A stretch of 17,319 bases of DNA from SIG588 sp045591985 (GTDB lineage Bacteria > Bacillota > Clostridia > Oscillospirales > Acutalibacteraceae). The stretch is from the NCBI GenBank assembly GCA_045591985.1, contig JAZNTV010000030.1:1-17319 (forward strand), in the 5' to 3' direction. This document shows, one piece after another, positions 1-8,025 of this stretch. A program made the position numbers and the translations under genes. The stretch's first letter is position 1. The number at the start of each line of letters is the position of its first letter. The notes beneath the pieces are model-generated. The model searched no databases, was not told the origin of the DNA, and saw only the letters and a list, made by a program, of their open reading frames with translations.

Positions 1-870
1 AGAACGACATGGCTACGATCCGACTTTCCGCTCGAAAATGCGACCATCGAACTTACGGCGGAAAAATTGGTCGGCAATTCCATTTATATGGACAAGGTAT
101 CGGTCGGCGCGACTGCAAACGTAATGATGGCGGCGTGCAAGGCGCGCGGCATCACCATTATCGAAAACGCGGCGAAAGAACCGCACATTGTGGATCTGGC
201 AAACTTTTTGAACTTCCTCGGGGCGGACATCAGCGGTGCGGGTACCGATACGGTAAAGATCCGCGGGGTAGATCGCTTACACGGCACCAACTACTCCATC
301 ATTCCCGACCAGATCGAAGCGGGCACATATATGGCCGCCGCGGTTGCCACCGGCGGCGACATATTGGTGCGCGGCATTATCCCGAAGCATATGGAATCCA
401 TTTCTGCCAAACTCGGCGAAATGGGGGCGGAAATCGAAGAATACGACGACGCCCTGCGTATTTTTCGCAAGGAACCGTTGCGCCATTGCAATGTGAAAAC
501 AATGCCCCACCCCGGCTTCCCCACCGATATGCAACCGCAGATCGGTGTCCTGCTCTCCATCGCCGAGGGGCGCAGTGTGCTGAACGAAGATGTATACGAT
601 AAACGTTTCCGCTATCTCGACGAATTGCGCCGCATGGGTGCCAAAGTGGAAGTAGACGGTAAGATCGCCGTGTTCCAAGGCATCGAGCGGTTGCATGCCG
701 ACGCTGTAAAAGCGGTGGATCTGCGGGCGGGCGCGGCCATGATCATTGCCGGTCTGTGTGCCGACGGCGTAACCGAGATCGAGGACATCCGCCATATCGA
801 ACGCGGATATGAAAACGTGGTAGAAAAATTCCGTGCACTCGGCGCGGATATGGAACTGATCGAGGTTTAA
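1..870 (+). CDS. murA: UDP-N-acetylglucosamine 1-carboxyvinyltransferase (MurA), 5' truncated by window edge
   Basis: MurA catalyses the first committed step of peptidoglycan synthesis in the cytoplasm, transferring enolpyruvate from PEP to UDP-GlcNAc. The frame is open from base 1, so the N-terminus, including the loop that normally carries the catalytic Cys (Cys115 in E. coli), lies outside the window; about 289 of the usual ~420 residues are present. Visible family signatures are MDKVSVGAT followed by ENAAKEPHIVDLANFL, the PGFPTDMQPQ block with the catalytic-region Asp (codon at 526), the DLRAGAAMIIAGL block, and IERGYE near the C-terminus, whose Arg (codon at 802) matches E. coli Arg397. 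The reading frame ends in GADMELIEV, a normal MurA end. walJ follows after three bases, so the two are co-transcribed. Clostridia often carry two murA copies; which one this is cannot be told here. Confidence 0.96.
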   Translation, partial: RTTWLRSDFPLENATIELTAEKLVGNSIYMDKVSVGATANVMMAACKARGITIIENAAKEPHIVDLANFLNFLGADISGAGTDTVKIRGVDRLHGTNYSIIPDQIEAGTYMAAAVATGGDILVRGIIPKHMESISAKLGEMGAEIEEYDDALRIFRKEPLRHCNVKTMPHPGFPTDMQPQIGVLLSIAEGRSVLNEDVYDKRFRYLDELRRMGAKVEVDGKIAVFQGIERLHADAVKAVDLRAGAAMIIAGLCADGVTEIEDIRHIERGYENVVEKFRALGADMELIEV

Positions 871-873
871 ATT

Positions 874-1674
874 ATGGCAAGATACTGTCCGTTATTCAGC
901 GGAAGTGAAGGCAATTGCACGTATATAGGAAACGCAGACGCCGGCATTTTGATCGATGCCGGCGTCAGTGCTAAACGTATTGAGGCGGCACTCGCAGCGC
1001 GGAATATCGACCCGCGCCGCATCGCCGCCATCTTCATCACCCACGAACACAGCGACCATATTGCCGGCTTGAAGGTTCTCGCCAAGCGCTATGGCCTGCG
1101 CGTGTATGCCACCCGCGGCACGATGGAAGCGCTGTGCGAGAGCGAAAAAGTGGCAACCGGCACCGCCTGTTTCGCCCTGCCCGCCGACGGTCACACCAAA
1201 GTGCAGGAAGGCGGCTGTGAGATCGTCGCCTTCGCCACTCCGCACGACAGCCGCCAAAGCTGCGGTTACCGCATACATACCGCCGACGACCGTACCGTCG
1301 CCGTTGCGACCGATATCGGCAACATGACCCCCACCGTGCGGGAAGCGATTCGCGGGTGTGATCTCGTGCAGATCGAATCGAATCACGATGTGCCGATGTT
1401 GCTCGGCGGCCCGTATCCCGATTTTTTGAAACAGCGCATTTTGGCATCGACAGGGCATCTCTCCAACCCCGCTTGTGCGGCGGAACTGGTGGGGCTTGCC
1501 AAAAGCGGCACCACCCGCTTTGTGCTGGCACACTTGAGTCGACATAACAACCGTCCCGATCTGGCACTTGCCACGGCCGGGGGGGCGCTCTCGGCGGGCG
1601 GTCTGCTCGAAGGTGCGGATTATCTTCTCCGTGTAGCCTCCCCGGAGGACACGCACGGTATTATGGTCTTCTGA
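874..1674 (+). CDS. walJ: WalJ/YycJ-type MBL-fold metallo-hydrolase
   Basis: This is a 266-residue cytoplasmic metallo-beta-lactamase-fold hydrolase of the WalJ (YycJ) family, which in Bacilli sits in the WalRK cell-wall regulon and has been linked to coordination of division and DNA damage response. The N-terminal LFSGSEGNC block is characteristic of the family. The metal-binding motif THEHSDH occupies residues 56-62, with further candidate ligands at the ATDIG Asp (about 147), the STGHLSN His (about 194) and the AHLSRHN segment (about 220-224). Length is normal for the family (about 260-270). The ATG follows a GAGG seven bases upstream, inside the end of murA, implying translational coupling. 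The gene is next to rlmH, a pairing common in Firmicutes. No WalRK two-component genes are in view. Confidence 0.93.
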   Translation: MARYCPLFSGSEGNCTYIGNADAGILIDAGVSAKRIEAALAARNIDPRRIAAIFITHEHSDHIAGLKVLAKRYGLRVYATRGTMEALCESEKVATGTACFALPADGHTKVQEGGCEIVAFATPHDSRQSCGYRIHTADDRTVAVATDIGNMTPTVREAIRGCDLVQIESNHDVPMLLGGPYPDFLKQRILASTGHLSNPACAAELVGLAKSGTTRFVLAHLSRHNNRPDLALATAGGALSAGGLLEGADYLLRVASPEDTHGIMVF

Positions 1675-1688
1675 AAGGACGTGTATCC

Positions 1689-2171
1689 ATGCGCAGCATA
1701 ACCGTCTTGTGTGTCGGAAAACTCAAAGAAGCCTATTGGCGCGATGCCGTGGCGGAATACCAAAAACGCTTGTCGGCGTTTTGCCGTCTTTCCGTCATCG
1801 AGGTAGAGGAAGAGCGTCTGCCGGACAATCCCTCTCCCGCGCAGATCCGGCAGACCCTGCAAGCCGAAGGTAAGCGCCTGCTCTCCCACATCCCCGCGGG
1901 CGCGGCGGTGTTTCCGCTGTGCATCGAGGGCAAGGAACTCTCCTCCCCCGCTCTCGCCGACATGCTCGACCGCGTGGCGGTGGACGGGTGCAGTCACACC
2001 GTGTTTATCATCGGCGGCTCGTGGGGACTGTCGGACGAAGTGAAAGCCGCCGCGCGTTTCAGGCTGTCGATGTCCCCCATGACCTTCCCGCATCAACTCG
2101 CCCGCGTAATGCTGCTCGAGCAGATCTACCGCGCCGCACAGATCTCGTCAGGCGGGAAATATCATAAGTAA
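1689..2171 (+). CDS. rlmH: 23S rRNA (pseudouridine(1915)-N(3))-methyltransferase RlmH
   Basis: RlmH is a SPOUT-family methyltransferase that uses SAM to methylate pseudouridine 1915 in helix 69 of 23S rRNA on assembled ribosomes. The 160-residue protein has the usual family length. It shows the SAM-binding trefoil-knot signatures FIIGGSWGLSDEV (about residues 106-118) and MTFPHQLARVMLLEQIYRA (about 130-148). The extreme C-terminus reads SSGGKYHK where most homologues end in a Pro-Tyr-His(-Lys) tail, so the catalytic Tyr-His is kept while the preceding Pro is Lys. A GAAAGGA ribosome binding site overlaps the walJ stop, nine bases before the ATG. It is the last gene of the murA–walJ–rlmH unit, ending at the terminator at 2171-2201. 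Confidence 0.96.
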   Translation: MRSITVLCVGKLKEAYWRDAVAEYQKRLSAFCRLSVIEVEEERLPDNPSPAQIRQTLQAEGKRLLSHIPAGAAVFPLCIEGKELSSPALADMLDRVAVDGCSHTVFIIGGSWGLSDEVKAAARFRLSMSPMTFPHQLARVMLLEQIYRAAQISSGGKYHK

Positions 2172-2201
2172 AAAAATCCTGCCCATCGGCAGGATTTTTT
2201 T
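2171..2201 (+). terminator. Rho-independent terminator after rlmH
   Basis: A 13-bp perfect stem (2171-2183 with 2188-2200) closes a CATC loop. The GC-rich core ATCCTGCC/GGCAGGAT is flanked by an A-run on the 5' side and a T-run on the 3' side (2195-2201). It starts on the last base of the rlmH stop codon. The symmetric A/T tails could allow weak function on the other strand, but no - strand gene needs it. Confidence 0.93.
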
Positions 2202-2228
2202 GAAACCTTTTCCATTCCTAATCGGTGT
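2201..2228 (+). promoter_or_regulatory. Candidate ECF-type promoter of the sigma/propeller pair
   Basis: TGAAAC (2201-2206) is followed after exactly 16 bases by CGGTGT (2223-2228). This resembles the ECF consensus known from B. subtilis SigW-like factors (TGAAAC, N16, CGT). It lies just upstream of the ECF sigma gene, and autoregulation is typical of ECF factors. The -35 element begins on the last T of the rlmH terminator. No good sigma-A promoter was seen in the gap. The assignment is inference from spacing and consensus only. Confidence 0.45.
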
Positions 2229-2271
2229 TATAGGTGAAAGAGCTCTTTTTTCGCGAAAGGAGGCGCAGGGT

Positions 2272-2736
2272 ATGTGGCAACAACCATCGGTTGAGCAGGT
2301 GTTTTTACAATACCGCCAAACGGTGTACCGTTTGGCGCTCGCACGGCTCGGCAATCCCGCCGCGGCGGAAGACACGGTGCAAGAGGTGTTTTTGCGTTAC
2401 GTGCGCAAAGCCCCCGTATTCCGCGAAGCGGAACACTGCAAAGCATGGCTTCTCCGCGTGACGGTCAACTGCTGTCGCACAGCAGGGTCTGCCGCATGGA
2501 CACGCCGCACCGTGCCGCTGGAGGATACTCTCACCACGCCCCCGCCCGAACACCTCGGCGTATTCGAGGCCGTGCAGACGTTGCCGCCCGCCCAGCGCGT
2601 GGCCATTCACCTTTTCTATTATGAAGGATATTCGGTGCGGGAGATCGCCCGGATAACCTCTTCAACCGAATCCACGGTGAAAACGCGCCTACACCGCGCA
2701 CGCACCGCCCTGCGTAACATGTTAGACACCGAATAA
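2272..2736 (+). CDS. ECF-family RNA polymerase sigma factor
   Basis: This is a 154-residue extracytoplasmic-function sigma factor, which directs core RNA polymerase to a small regulon when released from its anti-sigma. The ATG at 2272 is chosen because AAAGGAGG (2256-2263) sits eight bases upstream; the frame extends further up to 2200, but without a ribosome site. Region 2 spans about residues 7-66, with the core-binding/-10 segment around AAEDTVQEVFLRY (31-43) and AWLLRVTVNCCR (58-69). After a short variable linker, region 4 spans about 104-148, with the helix-turn-helix SVREIARITSSTESTVKTRL. Regions 1 and 3 are absent, as in ECF factors. The next gene begins 12 bases downstream and encodes a membrane protein likely to be its regulator. 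The ECF subgroup cannot be assigned by eye. Confidence 0.92.
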   Translation: MWQQPSVEQVFLQYRQTVYRLALARLGNPAAAEDTVQEVFLRYVRKAPVFREAEHCKAWLLRVTVNCCRTAGSAAWTRRTVPLEDTLTTPPPEHLGVFEAVQTLPPAQRVAIHLFYYEGYSVREIARITSSTESTVKTRLHRARTALRNMLDTE

Positions 2737-2748
2737 AGGAGTGATACG

Positions 2749-4734
2749 ATGTTTTCCGAGCAATACCGTAACGAGATACATGAACAGCGTCTGTCCGACG
2801 AAGCGACCGACCGTATTCTGGATACCTTGCACCGTGAATCCGCCGCGCGCCCACGCCGCGTGCGCGCATGGCGTGCCGTCGCCGTGGCGGCGGCACTGGC
2901 GGTGGCGGTCACAGCCATGGTACCGCACTTCACCAAGAAGCCCCCGACCGTTTCCTTTTATCCCGAACGGGAGGATTCTTCCACAGTAACCATCACCCCC
3001 ACAGGTGAACACTTGACTTACCAAGAAGCCTTCGCCATATTGGACGGTTTAGGGACTTTAAAAGGCGATACCCTCACAGAAGAAGATGCCGCGATTCGCG
3101 GCGAGATCATGGGTCTGCCGCTGTACGGCGAACCGACGAACAGCACCACCAACACACAGTATGCCGCCGTAGACGAGGCGGACGTAATCAAAGCACAGGA
3201 TGGGTATATCTATACCTTAAACCAAAAAACGCGACAACTCACCGTCTTTCGCGCAAACGGTAAAAAGACGGCGGCCATAGCCACACAAACGATCGGCGGC
3301 TGGAGAGACCGTCCGCTGAATATGTATATCACCGACGACCGCTTGACGGTGTTGTACCAGCATGCCGATGTGAAATACAGTAAAAACAAGACCGGCGGCA
3401 CCTTCAGTTACGCCGACAACCGTTTGTACACCGTAATCTACGATATCAGCGACCCGACCGCCCCGCGTTACCTTGCGGAATACGGACAGGATGGCACCCT
3501 CTCGGATTCCCGTATGGTAGGCGGTGTCTTGTACCTCGTCACCGCCTACTCGGTGTGGGCGGCGGACGAGGAAAAGACCGACAGTTACGTGCCGTCGCTC
3601 TACCGTGGCGAGCAATGCATGACCATGGCGGAAAACGCTTTAATTTCCGTGCCCGACCCCAAAAGTTCCGATTACGCCGTGATCACCGCAGTCTCGGTAA
3701 CGGGCGACACCGAACGGATTTCGCAAACGGCCGTGCTCGGTGCGGGCGAGTGCCGCGTGTGGGCTAATTCCGAGCATCTGTTACTGCTGCACGCGGGTAA
3801 CCGTCGCGATATTACCGACACACCGCTTGAAAACGGAAACACTCATCGCAAAACTACGCATACAACAACCACCACGCTTCATTTGTTCGATATCGTCGGC
3901 GGAAACGTGCGCCAAACGGCCATTGCCACCCTGGACGGCACGTTGGACGGGCAGTTTGCCGTAGACGAGTGGAACGGCCATTTCCGTGTAGCCGCTACCT
4001 GCGGATATGCCTACAGCGAGCGGGAGATCACCTTGGGCGAGGATGACGAGGTGATGAGAAACATCTATTTGGATTCGGAGTATACGCAGTACAACCGCTT
4101 GTACGTGTTGGACAGCATTTTGAATGAGGTCGGCTGTATCGACAACATGGCACCCGGCGAAACGGTGCGTTCAGTACGATTCGAAGGGGATATCGGCTAC
4201 GTCGTGACTTTCCGTCAGACCGACCCGCTCTTTGCCATCGACCTCTCCAACCCTGCAAACCCCACCGTGCTGTCGGCACTCAAGATCACGGGCTTCTCGG
4301 AATATCTGCATCCCTTCACCGACGACCGCCTGTTCGGTTTCGGCTATGCGGGCACGGAAGACGGCATAAACGGGCGCATGAAACTCACCATGTTCAACAC
4401 CGCCGACAAGACCGATGTAACCGCTTTGCATACGCTGGAGTTGCCTTCGGAATACGTCTTTTCCGAGGCGTTGGGCGACCATCACGCCATATTGGTAGAT
4501 CCCGCTCGCCAACTTATCGGGTTTCCCGCGTATACCGCCGCTATGGATCTCACTTATGTGCTCTTTCGCTACAGCGAAACCGAAGGGTTCACCCTGCTTG
4601 CACACCCGACGATCAAAAACGCCGATACAACCGCTTCACTGCGCGGCCTGTTTATCGACAACTGTTTCTATGTAGCCCACCAAAACGGGCTATGCGTCTA
4701 TGATCGCGATTTTGCGCTCATCACCGCCATATAA
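2749..4734 (+). CDS. Membrane-anchored beta-propeller protein, probable anti-sigma partner of the ECF factor
   Basis: The 661-residue protein begins 12 bases after the sigma gene with its own AAAGGAG site. Residues 1-40 are charged and predicted cytoplasmic, in the place an anti-sigma segment would occupy. A single hydrophobic helix at about 41-62 follows an Arg-rich stretch (positive-inside). The rest, about 600 residues, is polar, rich in Tyr/Asp/Thr and predicted outside. The YAAVDEADVIKAQDGYIYTL block (about 138-157) and later strand patterns match the secreted 'beta-propeller domain' family (PF09826/COG4880 as I recall it), distantly WD40-like. The architecture and position suggest a transmembrane anti-sigma with an extracellular sensing propeller. 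No zinc-binding ZAS motif (HxxxCxxC) is visible, so the anti-sigma role is inferred from context. The ligand sensed is unknown. Confidence 0.82.
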   Translation: MFSEQYRNEIHEQRLSDEATDRILDTLHRESAARPRRVRAWRAVAVAAALAVAVTAMVPHFTKKPPTVSFYPEREDSSTVTITPTGEHLTYQEAFAILDGLGTLKGDTLTEEDAAIRGEIMGLPLYGEPTNSTTNTQYAAVDEADVIKAQDGYIYTLNQKTRQLTVFRANGKKTAAIATQTIGGWRDRPLNMYITDDRLTVLYQHADVKYSKNKTGGTFSYADNRLYTVIYDISDPTAPRYLAEYGQDGTLSDSRMVGGVLYLVTAYSVWAADEEKTDSYVPSLYRGEQCMTMAENALISVPDPKSSDYAVITAVSVTGDTERISQTAVLGAGECRVWANSEHLLLLHAGNRRDITDTPLENGNTHRKTTHTTTTTLHLFDIVGGNVRQTAIATLDGTLDGQFAVDEWNGHFRVAATCGYAYSEREITLGEDDEVMRNIYLDSEYTQYNRLYVLDSILNEVGCIDNMAPGETVRSVRFEGDIGYVVTFRQTDPLFAIDLSNPANPTVLSALKITGFSEYLHPFTDDRLFGFGYAGTEDGINGRMKLTMFNTADKTDVTALHTLELPSEYVFSEALGDHHAILVDPARQLIGFPAYTAAMDLTYVLFRYSETEGFTLLAHPTIKNADTTASLRGLFIDNCFYVAHQNGLCVYDRDFALITAI

Positions 4735-4749
4735 TACCGCAACGCAAAC

Positions 4750-4785
4750 AAAGGCAGGGCCGTTTACGGCCCTGCCCTTGTTATT
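4750..4785. terminator. Bidirectional terminator between convergent operons
   Basis: A 10-bp GC stem, GGCAGGGCCG (4753-4762) with CGGCCCTGCC (4767-4776), closes a TTTA loop. On the + strand it is followed by CTTGTTATTCTT. On the - strand it is followed by TTTGTTTG. It lies 16 bases after the propeller stop and directly after the stop of the last - strand operon gene, so it can serve both. Confidence 0.85.
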
Positions 4786-4786
4786 C

Positions 4787-5224
4787 TTAAATGAAAATTC
4801 CGGCGAAACACTGGGACACAAGACAGATACCGATGCTCAGCATCAGCACCGCCGCCACCGTCTTCTTCCCGCCGGCGATCCGCTGTGTAGCAGAGGTAAA
4901 CAGGAAGGTCACCACCGTCAAACACACGGCACCGATCACACCGAGTTTCCAAAACGTATGCACACAAGCCATTCCTGCCAACAGCGGCAACACACCGAAA
5001 CACATCGCTCCGAACACGAAAACAACAATATAATTGCGCGCCGTGCGTCCGATAAACAAATACTCAAGCAACAAAGCGACCACACAGAACGTCACCATCA
5101 GGGGGATGTTGAGCGGCGGCAAAACCGCTGCCGGCACCCATACCTGCACAAGCATCTCCGCAAGCAATGCCGCAAACAGCAACGCCGTAAGGAGCGTGGG
5201 AAGCAGTATCACATTCTTTTTCAT
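4787..5224 (-). CDS. Unrecognised cysteine-rich five-helix membrane protein, last gene of the redox operon
   Basis: I do not recognise this 145-residue protein. It is almost entirely hydrophobic, with helices at about residues 5-27, 38-58, 65-86, 92-111 and 121-143. It has six cysteines (47, 75, 87, 101, 134, 139), most within or at the ends of helices, which is many for a protein this small. The ATG at 5224 is chosen over the GTG three bases earlier because GGAGG (5237-5233) is eight bases before the ATG. It starts 15 bases after the rnfG stop and ends at the operon terminator, in the position where rnfE/A/B would follow in a standard clostridial rnf operon. It is shorter than RnfA/RnfE (about 190-200 residues, six helices) and lacks their recognisable sequence. 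A role as a replacement membrane electron conduit or assembly factor is speculation. Confidence 0.8.
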   Translation of the reverse strand: MKKNVILLPTLLTALLFAALLAEMLVQVWVPAAVLPPLNIPLMVTFCVVALLLEYLFIGRTARNYIVVFVFGAMCFGVLPLLAGMACVHTFWKLGVIGAVCLTVVTFLFTSATQRIAGGKKTVAAVLMLSIGICLVSQCFAGIFI

Positions 5225-5239
5225 CACACAACGCCTCCT

Positions 5240-5764
5240 TTACACCGTAGCACTCGTATCCACGTCGGTACCCGTCACAACGGCCACAGCCGAACGCACA
5301 CTGCGCGCAATGGCGTTGGAGGTTACGGTAGCCCCCGCGATAGCATCGATGTCATTGCCCACCTCAGCACTCCCGTCGGTGTGTAAAAACTGCGCCAAAA
5401 ACACCCAATCGGTCAGCGCTTTACCACCGAGTCCGAACGTCTCCTGCATTTGACGCACTTGCAACCCCGTGACCGTACCTTCGGTGCTGACGCCGATCAA
5501 CATCACGATATCCCCTGCATAACCTGCAACGGTCGTACCGACGACATAGCCCGTCTCACCTTTATATACACACGTAATGTTCGCGTCCTCGCCGTCATAC
5601 GGTTCCGTAACAAACGTTTTACTTCCGGGCAGAAGCGTTTCCATCTTCGCCTGTAACTCCCGTTCGGCGTTCACCTTGCGCACGCCGAGCAACCCGTTAT
5701 ACACACCGAGCAACACACCCGCCGCCGCGATCCATACCAACATCGGAATCCAAATCTTACGCAC
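5240..5764 (-). CDS. rnfG: RnfG-like electron transport subunit (FMN_bind domain)
   Basis: RnfG is a single-pass membrane subunit of the Rnf complex carrying a covalently bound FMN on its extracytoplasmic domain. Using GTG at 5764 the protein has 174 residues: a helix at about 4-22, then an extracellular FMN_bind domain with GYAGDIVMLIGV (81-92), ETFGLGGKA (108-116) and DIDAIAGATVTSNAI (138-152). The flavinylation motif is usually S/T-G-A-T/S; here it reads A-G-A-T with candidate Thr146. The GTG is preceded by GAAAGGGGG at suitable spacing and overlaps the rnfD stop by eight bases. GTG at 5797 or ATG at 5785 would add 11 or 7 residues but lacks a good ribosome site. The adjacent ApbE supplies the expected flavin transferase. 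Rnf membership is clear; the exact start is not. Confidence 0.88.
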   Translation of the reverse strand: MRKIWIPMLVWIAAAGVLLGVYNGLLGVRKVNAERELQAKMETLLPGSKTFVTEPYDGEDANITCVYKGETGYVVGTTVAGYAGDIVMLIGVSTEGTVTGLQVRQMQETFGLGGKALTDWVFLAQFLHTDGSAEVGNDIDAIAGATVTSNAIARSVRSAVAVVTGTDVDTSATV

Positions 5765-6701
5765 GCCGAGCGCCCCCTTTCCCATGTCCGTAGACACGCG
5801 GTGCGGTATAACGATCCAATGTCCACGTGCAAAGGTTCATCAGCAGAATGGCATATGTCACGCCTTCGGGGAACAAACCGACATGGCGGAACAGCACCGT
5901 CAACACACCGCAACCAATGCCGTACACGATCTGACCGCCTTTTGTCACGGGCGAAGTGACATAATCCGTGGCCATAAAGATTGCGCCCAACATCACACCG
6001 CCGCCAAGCAAACTATACAGCGACCACACCAACGGATGACCCGCTTTACAAAAGAACAGCGACAACACCGCCACCGTTGCCAGATACGCCACGGGAATAC
6101 GTGCTGAGATCACCTTGCGCATGACGAGGTATATGCCGCCGACCAACAAGGCCGCCGCCGAAATCTCTCCGATCGAGCCCGAACAGTTGCCAAGGAACAT
6201 ATCCCAGAGACTCTCCTTCGGCAACGAGTTCATCACCATCTGATGCAACGGGGTCGCTCCGCTCATCGCATCCACAAGCGGATAGCGTGTAACATCCACC
6301 GCAAAAACAAACATCACGGCCGCACGCGCAAGCAATGCGGGGTTGAAAATGTTTTGTCCCAATCCGCCACACAGCATTTTCGCGGCCACGATCGCCGTTG
6401 CCGCACCAAGCGCTGCCACGTAATACGGCACACTCGACGGCAAGGTCATTGCAAACAGCAAGCCCGTCACGACTGCTGAACCATCGAGAACGGTTCCCTT
6501 TTTCTTAAGCAACAGTCCACACACAAGTTCCGCGATCACAGCCGTCGCCACCGACACCAACGTCACCCATAAAGCGCGCAGTCCCAACACCGCAACGCCC
6601 ACAACCAACGCGGGGATCAGCGCCAAAACAACGTCGAACATCAGTCGATCGGTGCGCACACTCCCGCGAATATGCGGAGCGGAAGATACCGTCAAATTCA
6701 C
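5757..6701 (-). CDS. rnfD: RnfD electron transport complex subunit
   Basis: RnfD is a polytopic inner-membrane Rnf subunit related to NqrB, with covalent FMN attached to a Thr by ApbE. The 314-residue protein has the family length and multiple hydrophobic helices. The N-terminal VSSAPHIRGSVRTDRLMFDV block (5-24), the KMLCGGLGQNIFNPALLARA region (108-127), and the MATDYVTSPVTKGGQIVYGIG block (243-263) are typical. The flavinylation motif SGAT is intact at residues 147-150, so Thr150 is the predicted FMN site. Its GTG start overlaps the rnfC stop by four bases (GTGA), a translational-coupling arrangement. In complete systems RnfD lies with RnfA and RnfE in the membrane; neither is present here. 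Confidence 0.95.
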   Translation of the reverse strand: MNLTVSSAPHIRGSVRTDRLMFDVVLALIPALVVGVAVLGLRALWVTLVSVATAVIAELVCGLLLKKKGTVLDGSAVVTGLLFAMTLPSSVPYYVAALGAATAIVAAKMLCGGLGQNIFNPALLARAAVMFVFAVDVTRYPLVDAMSGATPLHQMVMNSLPKESLWDMFLGNCSGSIGEISAAALLVGGIYLVMRKVISARIPVAYLATVAVLSLFFCKAGHPLVWSLYSLLGGGVMLGAIFMATDYVTSPVTKGGQIVYGIGCGVLTVLFRHVGLFPEGVTYAILLMNLCTWTLDRYTAPRVYGHGKGGARRA

Positions 6702-8008
6702 TTCATCCCCTCCTTTTCCGCATTACGCACCAGTTGCTTACCGTGGCGCAAAAGTTCGGTAACATCCAGTTTGCCGGGGCAAATGTAGGCGCAAGAGCCG
6801 CACTCTATACAATCCATAATGTGCAGGCGCTTCAGTTCTTCCACATCGCCCGCCGCCGCAAAACGATATAGATACAGCGGTTGCAACCCCATGGGGCAAA
6901 CGCGCATACATTTACCGCAACGCACGCACACCGGCTCACTTTTCGGGCTCTGCTTTTCTTTCGGCAGACACAGCACCGCCCCCGTTGCCTTCACCACCGG
7001 CACCGACAGATCCGCCTGTGCATATCCCATCATCGGGCCGCCGCTGATCACACGAGCGTCCTCTGCTGTCAAACCGCCTGCCGCCTTGATCAATTCATCG
7101 ATCGGCGTACCGAGCCGCACAAGCATATTCTGCGGCTCTTTCACCGCCTCGCCCGTCACCGTAACAAGGCGTTCGGTCAGCGGAAAGCCGTCGTACACCG
7201 CCGTCGCGATCGCCGCAAACGAAGACACGTTGAATACAACGCATCCGACATCCACAGGCAGACCGCCCGACGGCACTTCGCGCCCCGTCACCGCTTGGAT
7301 CAACTGCTTTTCCGAACCCTGCGGATAGCGAGTCGGCAACACAACGAGTTCCATGCCGTCATACGCAACGACCTTCTCGCGCAGAATCGAAATCGCCGTT
7401 TTCTTGTTATCCTCAACAGCCATCACCGTCCGAGCGGGTTTCAACACATGCTGCATCAACCGTATACCCGCCAACACACGCTCGGGGGCGGTACGCAACA
7501 GCGCATCATCTGCCGTGATATACGGCTCACACTCGCAGGCATTCGCGATCAAGCAATCCACCTTACCGAGCGAAGACAGCGCCTTAACGTCTCCGGGGAA
7601 TGCCGCGCCGCCCATACCGACCAGCCCCGCCTCACGGATCGCGTGTAAAACAGCATCATCATCCTGCGGATCAGAACACCTCGCCGACGCAACGGTCTCA
7701 TCCGTTCCGTCGTTGTCGATTACGACGGACAGTACCGTCTTCCCGTTTAATTGCAAACGCGGCTCGATCGCCGTGACCGTGCCCGCCACCGAGGCGTGTA
7801 CCGGCACACACAACCCTTCGCCGTCGCCGATCTTTTCACCGCGCAAAACGCGGTCTCCCACCTGCACCAACGGTGTACACGCCACACCGATATGTTGCTG
7901 CAACGGGATAACCACCCGTTGCGGAACAACACGGTGCAACGTCGGCACATCCGCCGACATCGCCTTCTTATCCTTAGGATGGATACCGCCAAAAAACATA
8001 CGTTTCAT
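6698..8008 (-). CDS. rnfC: RnfC electron transport complex subunit (NADH/FMN- and 2x[4Fe-4S]-binding)
   Basis: RnfC is the cytoplasmic, membrane-associated NADH-interacting subunit of Rnf. The 436-residue protein has the full family layout. These include an N-terminal barrel-sandwich-like region (FFGGIHPKDKK at 5-15), the Rossmann-like flavin/nucleotide region with GLVGMGGAAFP (128-138) and NACECEPY (156-163), and RYPQGSEKQLI (227-237). Two [4Fe-4S] motifs follow, at Cys361/364/367/371 and Cys400/403/406/410. A GAGGTGA ribosome site precedes the ATG at six bases. It starts 17 bases after apbE and overlaps rnfD. All cofactor residues look intact, so it is expected to take electrons from NADH (or deliver them to NAD+). 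Its normal partner, ferredoxin-binding RnfB, is missing from the operon. Confidence 0.95.
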   Translation of the reverse strand: MKRMFFGGIHPKDKKAMSADVPTLHRVVPQRVVIPLQQHIGVACTPLVQVGDRVLRGEKIGDGEGLCVPVHASVAGTVTAIEPRLQLNGKTVLSVVIDNDGTDETVASARCSDPQDDDAVLHAIREAGLVGMGGAAFPGDVKALSSLGKVDCLIANACECEPYITADDALLRTAPERVLAGIRLMQHVLKPARTVMAVEDNKKTAISILREKVVAYDGMELVVLPTRYPQGSEKQLIQAVTGREVPSGGLPVDVGCVVFNVSSFAAIATAVYDGFPLTERLVTVTGEAVKEPQNMLVRLGTPIDELIKAAGGLTAEDARVISGGPMMGYAQADLSVPVVKATGAVLCLPKEKQSPKSEPVCVRCGKCMRVCPMGLQPLYLYRFAAAGDVEELKRLHIMDCIECGSCAYICPGKLDVTELLRHGKQLVRNAEKEGMK

Positions 8009-8025
8009 GGTTTCACCTCATACTC

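Noticed and set aside
4787..5224. Identity as a divergent RnfA or RnfE
   Set aside because: Too short (145 versus about 190-200 residues), five rather than six helices and no recognisable RnfA/E block; kept only as a speculative functional stand-in.
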